Shown in pieces: positions 11,400 to 22,891 of a DNA stretch of 64,000 bases (position 1 is its first letter; each line of letters opens with the position of its first letter). This DNA is from Diphasiastrum complanatum. Taxonomy: Eukaryota; Streptophyta; Lycopodiopsida; Lycopodiales; Lycopodiaceae. The notes beneath the pieces are model-generated. The model was not told the origin of the DNA. It saw nothing but the letters and a program-made list of their open reading frames with translations, and did not search any database. The translations under genes were made by a program, and so were the position numbers. The stretch lies in NCBI GenBank assembly GCA_029204225.1, contig CM055092.1, positions 100,840,433-100,904,432 on the forward strand. The letters run 5' to 3'.

Positions 11400-11830
11400 T
11401 CACCTTTCTAATTCATTCAAAACCTCTTGACTACAAGGTCTACTAGCAGGTATATGGTTTAGTCCCTTGTTAACTTCGTTTCTTATTGACTCTATTTCGA
11501 TGATGTCAGTGTTGGGAGACACTACATGACACAATTTATTATAAATAAATGGGATAAACCTGTGATCTTTGTTACAAATGCAGTCACTATCGTCATTTAG
11601 TTTGAAGTTGCAAAATACTTCTTTGGGTTTATATAGGAATTTCAATATATTGTGGGTAGAACACCACCCAAACATAATGTTATCCCAAATATCCTCCTCA
11701 ATATTTTGAGTGGGTTTCTTTCCTTGCCTAACGTAAATCCAAGATCTAGTCAATCTAGCATCAAAGAGACGAAGTTAGTTGTCACGCGTAGGTTCGTTCC
11801 CATGAGAGCGATAGTTTAGTTCAGATTTCA
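11400..11830 (-). pseudogene. Possible Penelope-like (RT/GIY-YIG) element fragment
   Basis: A 117-codon minus-strand frame (11753 to 11400) is open and not repeat-derived. It contains CICNKDHRF, then GHVVT-like KLCHVVSPNTDII, then IRNEVNKGLNHIP. A Cys-x-Cys, then a His-Val strand, then an N-x-x-[LI]-R ... KG helix resembles the segment before the RT core of Penelope-like elements as I remember it. No RT core or GIY-YIG nuclease follows: the frame stops at 11400 and then enters repetitive sequence. It could instead be a host gene relic. The family call is a recollection, not a search result. Confidence 0.3.
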
Positions 11831-12481
11831 ACATGAATGGAAGATTCACATCTATCTCTACATCCATTAACCCTACTCTTTAACACTACACATCCCTTAA
11901 CACTTACAATCCCTTAACACTACACATCCACAACAGAGATAGCTTACTGTTTCTCTCTCCCCCTTTCTCTCTCATTAAAAGCATAATAACATACAATCCC
12001 AATAACACTCAAATCCAACAATTAGCAAAATCCAAATAAGCATGAGAGATGGAGGAAAAGTGATAGAAAGCAAGGACATTCATCAATCCATTTCTGAAGA
12101 GAACCAATCTGCTTTATTGAAATGAGAAAATGAACATGAGGAGCAACTCGAGTTAGTCCCTTCTTATAGTAGAGAGGAGGACCCTGGCCTCTGAATCCTA
12201 TTGGTCCGGTCTTGCCTCTCTTTTTATTCAGATTTAGAAAAAAAAAAAGTGTGGGAACCATCAAAATTGGAGGGAAACCCAACTTTATTCACTAACTTGA
12301 CATTTAGGCCCTGCGACATAAAAAGTCCCGCAAAAAGGCCTAAAGTCCTTTTATTAACTTTTAACTAATCAATCAAATAACTGTGTGATCATCGGGTTGG
12401 ACTTACACACGCAGGGTGCCAAATCCCTCTCACTCATTAACTAGGGTTAGGGTTGCCTTGAGATCCTCAAACCCTCCAACA
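11831..12481 (-). repeat. 3' LTR of the coiled-coil-ORF element (minus strand)
   Basis: On the minus strand a purine tract (12482-12497, GGTGGGGGATAC) is followed by TGTTGGAGGGTTTGAGG, a normal LTR start at 12481. A TATA-like CTATAAGAAGG lies at about 12160-12171 and an AATAAAG near 12110-12118. Short CCCTTAACACT repeats occur at 11878-11930. The far LTR end is not defined because the 5' LTR is not in the window. Confidence 0.6.
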
Positions 12482-12497
12482 GTATCCCCCACCAAAA
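12482..12497 (-). promoter_or_regulatory. Polypurine tract of the coiled-coil-ORF element
   Basis: Reads TTTTGGTGGGGGATAC on the minus strand, next to the LTR start TGTTGG. This is where plus-strand DNA synthesis of a retroelement is primed. Confidence 0.6.
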
Positions 12498-14690
12498 CTG
12501 GTGGCGGTCCCACGACACCTGCAATATGCAGTTATTGGGGACTTTTATTGGCTTCGCGTCGAATCTTGATTAAATGATGCTGTACCTTCTCCATAAAATC
12601 GAGGAGTGCCGACAATCCACTTGGAGGTTGTCCATGATGTGAAGCGTGATTCCCAGGAGCCTCCCATCATTGCCGCACAAAAATATAAACGAGCAACCGA
12701 CAGCTAATCTTTGATTTGCTCTGAGGCCATCGGCTTATTTGGATCGAATGCCAGAGGAGGGAGGCAATCATCCCATCTGGTTGCCACTAGCGCCAACAGA
12801 GTTAGATCTTTAGCAAACATTGCCGATTGTTGCACCGTTGGATCTAGAGAGTGAACATACTCTTGTTGCTAGGCTTGTAAGGCGCGGTGGAAATCCACTG
12901 AGATGGTCCAACAGTAAGGCTGAGTATGGATGGTGATCTTGTCCATAGCCAATCCCAAATCTTTCCATTTATTTCTTCGCGACATTGGCACGAAATAGGG
13001 ATCTACCCACAATTGGCGAGGGCTGGCGACGTAACTCCTAATTGATTCGGAGTTTTCTCAAAAACAGTGATTCTCCATGCTAGCTGCTCTCCCAATGCAG
13101 GTATTTTGTCCAACTCTTTTCCGGCCTCGATCTCGGAGGTCTTAAACTTCAGAACCCATCCACCACGCGAGGACTCATGCAAATGTTGCTTTAAGAAGGT
13201 ATGGATCTAGTCCTCAACATTGATAAGCCTTCTGAATAGAGGTGTTGTCCTTGATGAAGATGGACCCGCTTGTACTGCCGGTATAGTTGGCGGTTGGTCT
13301 GCTATATCTAGAGCTCCCCCCTGGTCCATGCTCGAATCAACCCCTGTATCCATTGGTACGGCTTCTTGGCACGGAGGGGAGAATTGCGGCATGACCGGTA
13401 TGGGGATTTGTGGTCCGGCTTCCAACACTCGAGCGGTTGCCTTTTCATAGGCAATGATGGTCTCTTTAGCCTTTGCCAACTTGGTTGAAGCTGCTCCTTT
13501 GAATCTGTCAAAGTGGCCTTGAAATCCCTGAAGGGCCACTTTGTATGTCTCCACTTTTTTGAACAAATATGCAATCTCCGTCGGTGTGACAGGATGATCT
13601 GGTATTTGTGTATGAAGATACGCATCACGCTCAAGGGTGATCACATCCAATTCACCTTGAAGCCGCGTGTGATCTTGTTCAGCCATTTGTAATTGTCCCT
13701 TTAGTAGCTGCACCTGTTGCTTTGCATCTTGCATGGCCTTATCCACCTGATCCTGTGCGGTTGTCAAGGCATTTTGTAAGGAGCTGATGTATTCTTCCAA
13801 GCAATCAGCTTGTTGTCGGGCCAACTTCTTTTCGGCTTCAGCTCTCGATCCAACTGGAAACGTTTCTGGCTGATCAGAGTATTTTCGGACGCCAGATCAG
13901 AGATTCTCTGCTCCATTTTCTTCTTCTTATCCAGCATCGACTGGATCACTTGCGCAAGGCTTGAAACCAAACCTAGAGCATCCCTAGAATCGATGGTTGT
14001 GGAGGCGGTAGCAGCAAGAGGACTTGATGGAGCTATACTCAGTTGGCATGGAATAGGTGCCACTACGTCTTCTTCTTCAAAAAGGTCTTCCTCTTCAAAC
14101 CCTTCAGGCACCGTGGCGTCGAACTGTTTTGGTGATTTTACAGCTTTGTCGACCCGAAGTGCGGATGGACTATCTTCCGTATGAGACTGTTGGCTGACAT
14201 CTTCAACACCAACAGTAGATTCATGGATATGTCCAAATCCTCTTCCAGGGGATTGGAGTTCAAAGGGCGCAGGGCTCTGGGGCATTTCAAAAATTTCGGT
14301 GGCCCCAAGGGGGCCGGAATCATCGAATATATCCATAAAGAACTGTGTGTTTGGTGAGGTGGCTTCGGTGTGTGGGGGTGAGGCAGCCTGGGCAGCTATG
14401 ATGGGAATGGTAGGCCCAATGGTAACAAACTGTCCTTGGTTGGAAGCAGAGGCAAGGGAAGCATCAGAGGCTGGGGGAATGGGAAGTTCAGTGTGAACAC
14501 CAGCAGGGGGTGGAAGCACAGCTGACGAGGTATGCCTATTATGATGTCATGACGCGGAAGGCGAGTCAGGAATAACGAGCTCGCTGCATGGACGACGACA
14601 ACTATGAGAACTCGAGGCCTGGTGAGATGACTCAGCCGGTGCTTCTTCGTAGACCGAAAGCACAAAATCCAGGTGGAAGTCATGGATTCT
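12498..14690 (-). pseudogene. Coiled-coil ORF of an LTR element, unknown function
   Basis: On the minus strand a reading frame enters near 14738, has a stop at 14547, and reopens at 14519 as a Pro/Ser/Ala-rich region (MLPPPAGVHTELP) with an acidic patch (FEEEDLFEEED). It then enters a heptad-rich coiled coil (KKKMEQRISDLASENTL). A one-base shift near 13840 moves the coil to the frame 13824-13207 (ARQQADCLEEYISSLQNAL, QVQLLKGQLQMAEQD), followed by another Pro-rich part and a stop at 13207. Sequence past the stop stays coding-like to about 12500 (SSRGGWVLKFKTSE, WKDLGLAMDKI, ATRWDDCLPPL) with more stops. The order ORF, polypurine tract, LTR shows it belongs to an LTR element. No gag, protease or RT was seen in it, so it may be an extra ORF or a non-autonomous element. 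A second partial copy lies at 24215-24427. Confidence 0.55.
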
Positions 14691-16098
14691 ACTTGCTAAT
14701 CTTGACATTGGTAACTTGCCACAAGAAATTATGCACACGTATGAAATTGTAGCTTTGATGACCTATATGGCTGGGCTTGAACCAATTATAAGTTTAGCTT
14801 GGATGATGCACAGATCAAGGAGACTCATACAAGATCAATCATCAATCTTGATGCTGTTCAAGAAGAGGTGAGGTCGAGGCTTGAGGAGGAGCAAATTCAA
14901 GCTACCACACCCAGAAGATCTACACGAGCAAGATCTGAGCCAAGGAGGCTCACATATGATGAAGAAGGATTGCAATTGGAAGGTGAAACTTCCTATCATG
15001 CACTTTTTATATCAGATGGAGAGCCTAAGGATGTCCAAGAAGCTTTTCAATCCAAATAGTGGGTTGAAGCAATGACCCAAGAATTTGAAGCCTTGATGTC
15101 AAACATGGGAGCTTGTGGAGCCACCAAACAACATGCATGTGATTGGATGTAAGTGGGTATTCAAAATCAAGTATAATCATGATGGATCTATCAATAAGTA
15201 TAAAGCAAGACTTTGTGCCAAAGGCTATTCACAGATCAAAGGTCTTGACCATGAAGATACCTTTGCACCAGTTGCAAAGATGGTAACAATTCGAATACTC
15301 ATCTTTCTTGCATGTTTTCACAAATGGAGTATGTTCCAGCTTGATGTTTCTAATGCATTTCTCAATGGTTACCTTGAGGAGGAGATTTATATGGAGCAGC
15401 CTCCAGGTTTTGTGAAGGAAGGTGATGAATCAAAAGTTTGTCTTTTGTTCAAAAGTCTGTACGGACTGAAACAGGCACCAAGGTCTTGGTATGCAAGGCT
15501 CAATTCCTATCTCATATCACTCGGATTTTGTCTAAGTGAATATGACCCTTCTCTGTATTATAAGTTTGTAGATAACTTTGTAATTATTCTCCTCATCTAT
15601 GTAGATGATATCATTCTTTGTGAAAACAATGAGAAGTTAGTTGAAGAAACTAAGCATGCACTTGGTACTGAGTTTAAGATGCAAGACTTAGGAGTTCTTC
15701 ACTATATTCTAGGCCTTGAAATATATTTTTGGAAAGGTCATGCATTTATAAGCCAAAGTAGATATGCACTTTCCATGCTCAGGAAATTTCATATGGAGAA
15801 TTGTAAAGGCATAGATACACCTATGGAGCACACTGTAAAATTTCCTATTAAAGATGATGAAAAATCCTTTGAGGACATCACTCTTTATAGGAGTCTTATT
15901 GGCTTACTTATTTGGTTAACAGTGACTAGGCTTGATCTAAGCTTTTGTGTTCATAAGCTAAGTCAACACATGCAGGATCCTAAGTTATATCACTGGAAGT
16001 TGGCTAAAAGAGTCTTGAGGTATATATCTTCTACCTTGGATTATGGACTATTCTATGAAGGAGAAGATCTGACTTTGATTGCTTTTTCAGATTCAGAT
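14580..16098. repeat. Left arm of a long inverted repeat
   Basis: Block 1 (14580-14690) matches the reverse complement of 24317-24427 with about four changes noticed. Block 2 (14776-16098, 1323 bp) matches the reverse complement of 22892-24214 at equal length, with about five substitutions noticed and no indels. The 85-bp spacer between the blocks (14691-14775) is strongly diverged from the 102-bp spacer of the other arm, though both still translate to related peptides. Confidence 0.85.
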
Positions 16099-16563
16099 TT
16101 TGCAGGAGACAGGTTGGATAGGAAATCCACAAGTGCTTAAGGAAATTTGGTTTCTTGGCTATCAAAGAAGCAGACAACTATTTCCTTATCATTCTATGAA
16201 GCTGAATACAAATCTCTTACAACCATAACAAAGGAGGTTTTATGGATCAAAAGGCTACTTTTGGAGCTAAAGTGTTATGCAGATGAAGATTTACCAATTA
16301 TCAAGAATGATAACATTTCTGCTTAGGCTCTTGCAAATAATCCAGTCTTTCATGCAAGAAGCAAGTATATTGAAGTGGCTCATCATTTTGTAAGAGAAAA
16401 AGTCATTGGGAGAGAGATCTCATTGGAGCATGTTTCATCTTCGGATTGTGTTGCAGATCTTCTCACCAAACCTCTACTCAAGAATGTATTTATGAAGATG
16501 AGGTCAAACCTTGGCCTAATTTCGAAGTCTTTGTTGATAGGAACATAAATTTTAAGGAGGAGG
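14776..16563 (+). pseudogene. Copia C reverse transcriptase-RNase H, 5'-truncated
   Basis: Begins in the integrase-RT linker (14799, MDDAQIKETHTRS). A stop at 15057-15059 and a frameshift near 15105 separate it from the RT frame 15115-16140 (IGCKWVFKIKYNHDGS, HEDTFAPVAKMVTIR, LYGLKQAPRSWYARL). The catalytic YVDD is at 15598-15609. RNase H follows (IAFSDSDFAGDRLDRKST) with a stop at 16138-16140, then further RNase H (LVSWLSKKQTTIS, ALANNPVFHARSKYIEVAHH, VADLLTKPLLKN) to about 16550. The polypurine tract TTTAAGGAGGAGG ends at 16563 at the 3' LTR. Gag, protease and integrase are missing. The stop and frameshift at the start are shared with the other arm, so they predate the duplication. Confidence 0.9.
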
Positions 16564-17268
16564 TGTGAAGATTATTAAAATATTATCTTCCTATCTCGAG
16601 TTTGGGGTCATGTCCATGGTGATTTCCACTAAATTTCATGTTGTACATAAAAGGAGTGTGAATTGAGCACATATCCTTCTAGTGTAGCTCGGATTTGAGT
16701 TAGATAGGTTCAATTATAATGACATGCAGATGTTTAGATAACATGCAAAGTCTTACTATATGCATGCAAGCCACATGCAATCAATGCATGCAACATGCAA
16801 AGTAGTTTCTGTGATCTACACATGTCTAGGCAGTTTTATGAGTTGACATGCAGTACATGCAACATACATGCATGCAGTTACACATTTGGGTTTCTGGTAG
16901 GTGAATTAGTTCAGTTAAGTGGAATTCGAGTCTCTCTCATGTAGGGAAAGCTGGGCATGTTTTGCCACATTGTGAATATTGAAATTTTGGTGTTTTGGAC
17001 TCATTCTCTCTCTACCCGAGTTTTCTATGCTTGATTTTCTTTCTCTACCCGAGAGCAGCCTCTTTTTCCCATACTGAACACTCAGAATTATTTAAGACAT
17101 TCATTTCTCATAGTGAAGAGTTAGATTTTTTCATCAGATGTATGCCATTGTGTTCTTGCCTTAGATTTTTCAAGCATACTGTTCTTTGATCAATCTTGTG
17201 CAATCACAACACCTCAGTAAGATCCTGTAGGGTGTGTGGTGAAGTTCACACGTGCTAAAAACTTCACA
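16564..17268 (+). repeat. 3' LTR of copia C, 705 bp
   Basis: Starts TGTGAAGATTATT right after the polypurine tract and ends CTTCACA, giving a 7-bp inverted end TGTGAAG/CTTCACA. It has many CATGCA words (16720-16880). TAACA follows as a possible target copy, but the 5' LTR is not in the window. Confidence 0.75.
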
Positions 17269-18345
<1,077 letters not shown>

Positions 18346-18710
18346 AGCTGAAAAATGCGAAAAATCCGACATTGTGTTTTTGCACTAAGTTTTCTGACAG
18401 GCGACACTGCAGTTTTATACAGGTTTCTACACAGGCAAAAAACCCGACACTGCAGTTTTATACGAGTTTCTACACAGGCAAAAATTGCGAAAAACCCGAC
18501 ACTGCATTTTTTTACATGCAGTTTTCAACAGGCGAAAAAGGCAAAAAACCCAACACTGTGTTTTTACATGGGTTTTCTGACAGGCAAAAAATACAACACT
18601 TGCTTTAAAAAAGCCGAAGGTGTCCTACAGATAAAGACCGTGTCTTACAAATCTCGAAGGTGTCTTCCAAACGCCGAAGGTGTCTTACAAATCTCGAAGG
18701 CTGTCCTCAA
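18346..18710 (+). repeat. Two minisatellites inside the copia E LTR region
   Basis: 18346-18605 holds five to six imperfect units of about 43-54 bp built on GGCAAAAAACCCGACACTG and TTTTCTGACA-type ends. 18611-18710 holds about five 19-22-bp units of the form CCGAAGGTGTCTTACAAATCT. The two overlapping long frames here come from the repeat and share no protein family. They may be LTR promoter-region repeats. Confidence 0.75.
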
Positions 18711-19520
18711 GTAAAGGAAAAGGCCAAAAGGCCAAAGGGTGTCGCATTTCCAGTCTGCAAAAATACACAGACTTTCGCTATCAGACCAGAAAGCCTTCAC
18801 GCTCCATCAATGAACTAATCAGTTTTACAACTGTTATCAATCTTGTAGTTGTAAAGTTAAGCTAGTACAAGATTCTTCAGCTGATATGTATATATACATG
18901 TAATTGATCGAGGGCAGAGATAGGTGAGATGATAGATGAGAAGATTATGATACGTAAGGTCAGATAGCGGAGAACGCCTTTTATCAATAGCTGACTCCTT
19001 AGAGTTAGTGATTATATAGAGAGAGAGAATTCAGAACTTGAGCAATTGTTCTTGGATTTGTAAGTAGGATCACACGCTTATCAGCACAATTGTATTGTGG
19101 TCTGATTGTTGTTTTTACAACCTTTCATTATACAAATTCGCTATTGTTCTACTTCATTGCATTCTTGTTGAATGATAACTCTCACTCCCTTTTACACAAA
19201 CACCATTATCAGAGAATTGTATGGCTGTCTACGATGCCTAAATTGATTTTACATTCTCTTAATATCAACTTATCAGTATTAGAGGATTGCATGGCTGTCT
19301 CAGACGCCTAATTGTTTTTGCAATCTTTCTTTCACGACAGTCTATGACTCCTACACTGATAATCTGATTTCACACACAAAGAACTGCTCGTAACTCCATT
19401 CTCCAAGTAATCCACGATCCTGCTGGTTATAACAATTTGTTTTTCTCCCAATAGAAGTGGTATTAGTGCTGATATCTATTTCTGCCCATAGAGTGATATC
19501 AGTGCTTGCTTCCACAGAAG
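18711..19520 (+). repeat. Copia E 5' LTR (3' part) and LTR end region
   Basis: Has a TATA-rich stretch (TATGTATATATACATG, 18885-18900) and ends before a perfect PBS at 19521. ATGGCTGTCT occurs twice (19220, 19290) within a repeated context. The left limit is unknown because there is no second LTR copy. Confidence 0.5.
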
Positions 19521-19532
19521 TGGTATCAGAGC
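19521..19532 (+). promoter_or_regulatory. tRNA-Met primer binding site of copia E
   Basis: TGGTATCAGAGC is the exact 12-base complement of the initiator tRNA-Met 3' end used by most plant copia elements. Two near copies lie upstream: TGGTATTAGTGC at 19458-19469 and TGATATCAGTGC at 19494-19505. Confidence 0.85.
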
Positions 19533-19784
19533 ATCTTCTCCCACAATGTCCAGTTGGTGAAGTCGAATAGTCGATGTTGGATGTCCGATGAATAGTCGTC
19601 GTCGGATGAGTCGATATTTTTGACGAATAGTCGAGGTTGGCCGAATAGTTGAAGGGTGGCCGAATAGTCGGTGTCGGCTCAGTCGACAGAACATTGTTAT
19701 CGATTTCTTTGTATTTCTGTAGACTGTCAAGAAACAAGTGTATTTCTGAAGAGTATGCGTCTATACAAGTATTTACAATAGCTA
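19533..19784 (+). repeat. Copia E leader with CGAATAGTCG repeats
   Basis: 19555-19685 contains several imperfect copies of GTCGAATAGTCG and GGCCGAATAGT. The minus strand is open over it and gives only a repetitive peptide. Most of gag is missing, so the leader runs almost directly into the region before the protease. Confidence 0.6.
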
Positions 19785-20850
19785 GTGAATGGATCTAGAT
19801 TAGCAGAGTGCCAGAACCCAAGGAACAAATCAACACAGAACAAACAGGAGAACAACAATAATTCGTCCTACGTCGAGGAGCCCGAGAGCTCGAAGGTGGG
19901 CGAAGAAAGAACGAACAGAAATTGTTCGACCACCTACATCTGTGAAGATGTGTATGCAGCATCGACGTCTGACACACATGAGGTAATCCTAGATTCAGGA
20001 GCCACCTCACACTTCGTGACATCAAGACGAATAATGTCTGATTTCAGAAGTGCAGATCCTTCAAGATTCATAGTTCTTGGAGATGGATCTAAACATCAAG
20101 TGAACGACATTGGTTCACTATGGCTCAACACCAACGGTAGGGACAGACGACTCGAAGACGTTCTATTCGTGCCAACTCTGCAGCAAGACTTGCTCTCTGT
20201 AGCAAGAATAGCAGATGTAGGAATGCGTGTGATGTTTTCTAACGAAGCATGCAACGTGATTGACGCCAGTACCAGTACTCTCATCGCTCAAGGCAGAAGG
20301 AAAGGAAACCTATATCATCTAAAGGTACGCCTACCTGAAGATCAGGTGCATCAAACTCATGACGACTCGCCAGACACTCTATGGCACAGAAGACTCTGCC
20401 ACATGAACTCAATGTCACTTTACCAGGCAAGTCATCATGGAGCGATAACAGGGGTCAACATCTCAAATGCAACCAGTTTGACCACCTGTGATGCATGTTT
20501 GAAAGGCAAGATGTTGCGCACTCCATTCGTCAAAGACTCCTATAGAACGGCAAAGATTCTGGAGCTAGTGCATTTTGACATCTGTGGACCATTCACCGTG
20601 ATCTCAGTAGGAGGTTCAAAATACTATATAACCTTCATTGATGACTATAGCAAATTTGCCAGAGTGTACTTTATTCAGAATAAATCTGAAGCACTCGATA
20701 AATTCATAGAATATGTGAATTGGGCAGAGAGATGTACAGGCAACAAGGTGAAGCAGATCAGAACAGATTGAGGTGGCGAATACATCTCGAATCGCTTCAC
20801 TGACTTCTACAATGATCGTGGTATCATTAGAAAGTCACTTCCCTTTGCTT
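19785..20850 (+). pseudogene. Copia E protease-integrase, 3'-truncated
   Basis: The frame from 19785 starts in a Ser/Asn/Glu-rich stretch typical of the gag end. The aspartic protease site LDSGATSHF is intact (about 19988-20014), and FVPTLQQDLLSVARI follows. The pre-integrase domain (LWHRRLCHMN, CDACLKGK) and integrase core (LVHFDICGPF, FIDDYSKFARVY) are clear. A TGA at 20769-20771 interrupts the second catalytic Asp motif (RTD*GGEY), probably from CGA by C to T. Sequence continues readable to about 20845 and then leaves the family, so the catalytic Glu, RT and RNase H are absent. Gag is almost all deleted. Confidence 0.88.
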
Positions 20851-21134
20851 CTATGCAATATATCTTTCAAGATGCTAATAGACCTACCTCTATTTCATAT
20901 AAAGTTATTTTATCACAAATTTTGCCTATACTGTATATTTGCTTTAATGAAAATGAGGTTGTTGTTCAAATGTACAACGTCCTATCGACTTTCAAAAAGA
21001 ATGGATTCAGGGAAGACACATTATGCAGACATGTGTTCAAATTTTCAAGCGATAAATTTTCTATGAGCAGGTGTTGTTGACAAAAACAAGGTCGTTACTT
21101 GGTAAGCATATAACATAGACAGTTTGGCAAAGAA
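20851..21134. other. Unassigned DNA between copia E and a gypsy remnant
   Basis: Two overlapping plus-strand frames of 75-97 codons are AT-rich and resemble no family. Treated as noncoding. Confidence 0.4.
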
Positions 21135-21400
21135 GTAGCCGTGATAGATGGAGGTTCAAGAGTTAAAATTGATGTCAACAAAGCTATGTGCAAAGTGGGG
21201 CCTTACCAAGATAAAACTTGCAACTTTTGCCATTAAGCTAGCTGATTAAACGATAGTGCCAAATGACAGTCCGTCCTAAGGGAATGGTAGAAGATATACT
21301 TGTCAAAATTGCTGGAGTGTAGTTTGTCATCACTTTTGTAGTGATGGACTTACCTGACGCACCAAATGTATATCGTGTCTTATTGGGCCACTGCAATGAA
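21135..21400 (+). pseudogene. Ty3/gypsy aspartic protease remnant
   Basis: Reads VIDGGSRVKI around 21143-21170, a DGGS active-site loop. In a shifted frame it continues PKGMVEDILVKIAGV, a stop, then FVITFVVMDLPDAPNVY and LLGH to about 21400. This is the pattern of plant gypsy retropepsins (DGGS loop, a [VM]-x-D-[IV] strand, an LG end). At least one frameshift and three stops are present. Nothing else of the element was found nearby in the same orientation. Confidence 0.6.
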
Positions 21401-21719
21401 AACTGTGACCAGATTGGCAATAGGAAGAAAATTGAGAAGTGTTAAAATAGTTGTGTTTGCTATGGCAAAAATGAAAGTCTGGCTGAACTTATAGTGAGAA
21501 TTTATTTTCAGAACCGTTTCATAAGATGACTTCCAGTAGATTATAGAGATTTATGAGACTCATAGACATTTTGTATCTACTGGTTGATTAGTTATTCTGT
21601 TTATTGCATTAGTGTGTATCTCAAATCGTCTATATGATATCTGTATTAACTTTGATATCCTTGGCATGAGAGGATTGTTAATAAAGTTAATTTTTCATAT
21701 ACTTATTGCAAATATGCTA
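21401..21719. other. Unassigned AT-rich DNA
   Basis: No frame or repeat recognised. Confidence 0.4.
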
Positions 21720-22880
21720 CTTTTTTAATTTATTTTTTTTAGTTGTCATATTTTGTATCGGCTTTCTATGTTGCTTTAGGTTTTTTTGTTGATTTAGGGT
21801 CTTTTTGTTTGGTCCTTGGTTTCTATTATGAACCTTGTATGTGTGTTTGTTGGCTTTCCGTTTGTTACGGTCTGATTGAGTTTTTTGGTGTGGGTTATGT
21901 TTTGTTTCCCTTCGGATTCTTTGGTGGGCTTGGTTTGGTTTCACTTTTCTTATGCTTTCGATGGCTTCCCCCTTTTTTTCCCTTGTCCTTTTTCCTCTCT
22001 CTGGCTCGGTGGTAACTGCTTGGCACGCGTTGCCCTCTTTTCTGGGTCCTCTCTATGCTACGTGCTGCTGGTTTCTGTTCCCTCATGGATTGGCGGTCTC
22101 TTGGTGTTGTTTGGTGGATGGTTCCTTTCTGGTGGTTTGCCTTGGCGTGGTCTTGGAGGAGTTTTTGTGGCGTTGTTTCTCTGGTTTGCTACTTTTTTGG
22201 GTGTTTTGATCGGTGTCTGCTGTTGGTTTTGCCTGTATATAACTCTCCTTCGTTTGGGTTGGGGTGTATTGCACCCTGGTTCGTGCTTCTTGGTCCTTCT
22301 TTGTGGTGGTGGTTGATGCTGCGGGTTGCGCCTAAGGTCTGTTCCTCTAGCCTTTGTTTGTTTGCTCCTCTCTTGCTGCGTTTCCTGCTTCTGACCGATG
22401 AATTTCCTTGTACTTCAAAATAGGGTAAGCTGTGCTACAAAACAATTTCAGCTAATGTTGTTTTAACATTTTTTCTGGCTTACGTTGTTTCTGTCTTTAT
22501 TATTGGCTGTTTCTTATGTTGTGTGTTGGTTTGAATGCTCTTGTTTTGGAATGGTTTCTGGTTTTTTCTGCTTCTGTATTTCTCTCGCTTTGTGGTGTTT
22601 GGCCTTTTTTCCGGTTTGATCTGGTTTTCTTTTGTGGCTTTCTCTCTTTTCTTACTTTTTTACTGTCTATAGTATAAGTTCTGTGGCTGGTTTGTTCTTA
22701 TTTTGCAGGTAGTTCGTGCTGTGTATTTTCTCTTCTATTGTGTAGCTGTGGCTAACTTGATAGCTACATGTGTTGAGTTCGTTTTTTATTCCAGATTTCA
22801 TTTGTTTGGGTATGCTATGATACCTTTAGTTCTCTGGTTTTTTCGGGACTGTGAATTGTTTTTTTACAGTCTTCCTTTCT
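21720..22880 (+). other. Strongly T/G-rich, A-poor block
   Basis: About 1.16 kb with marked strand asymmetry: T and G dominate and A is rare on the plus strand. Hydrophobic plus-strand frames (21743-22423) and Lys-rich minus-strand frames follow from this composition, and neither shows a domain. Several TTTTTTAG/TTTGCAG strings look like splice acceptors. Plant L1-type LINE 3' regions can look like this, so a LINE 3' UTR is one option. It abuts the truncated end of the right repeat arm at 22892. Confidence 0.5.
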
Positions 22881-22891
22881 TGTGTTACTTT

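Noticed and set aside
13810-14496. Plus-strand frames of 65-124 codons
   Set aside because: They are antisense to the minus-strand coiled-coil ORF, which has the more protein-like composition and heptads.
21743-22423. Hydrophobic plus-strand frames that look like membrane proteins
   Set aside because: They reflect T/G-rich DNA (Phe, Leu, Val, Cys, Gly codons); several overlapping frames are equally open.
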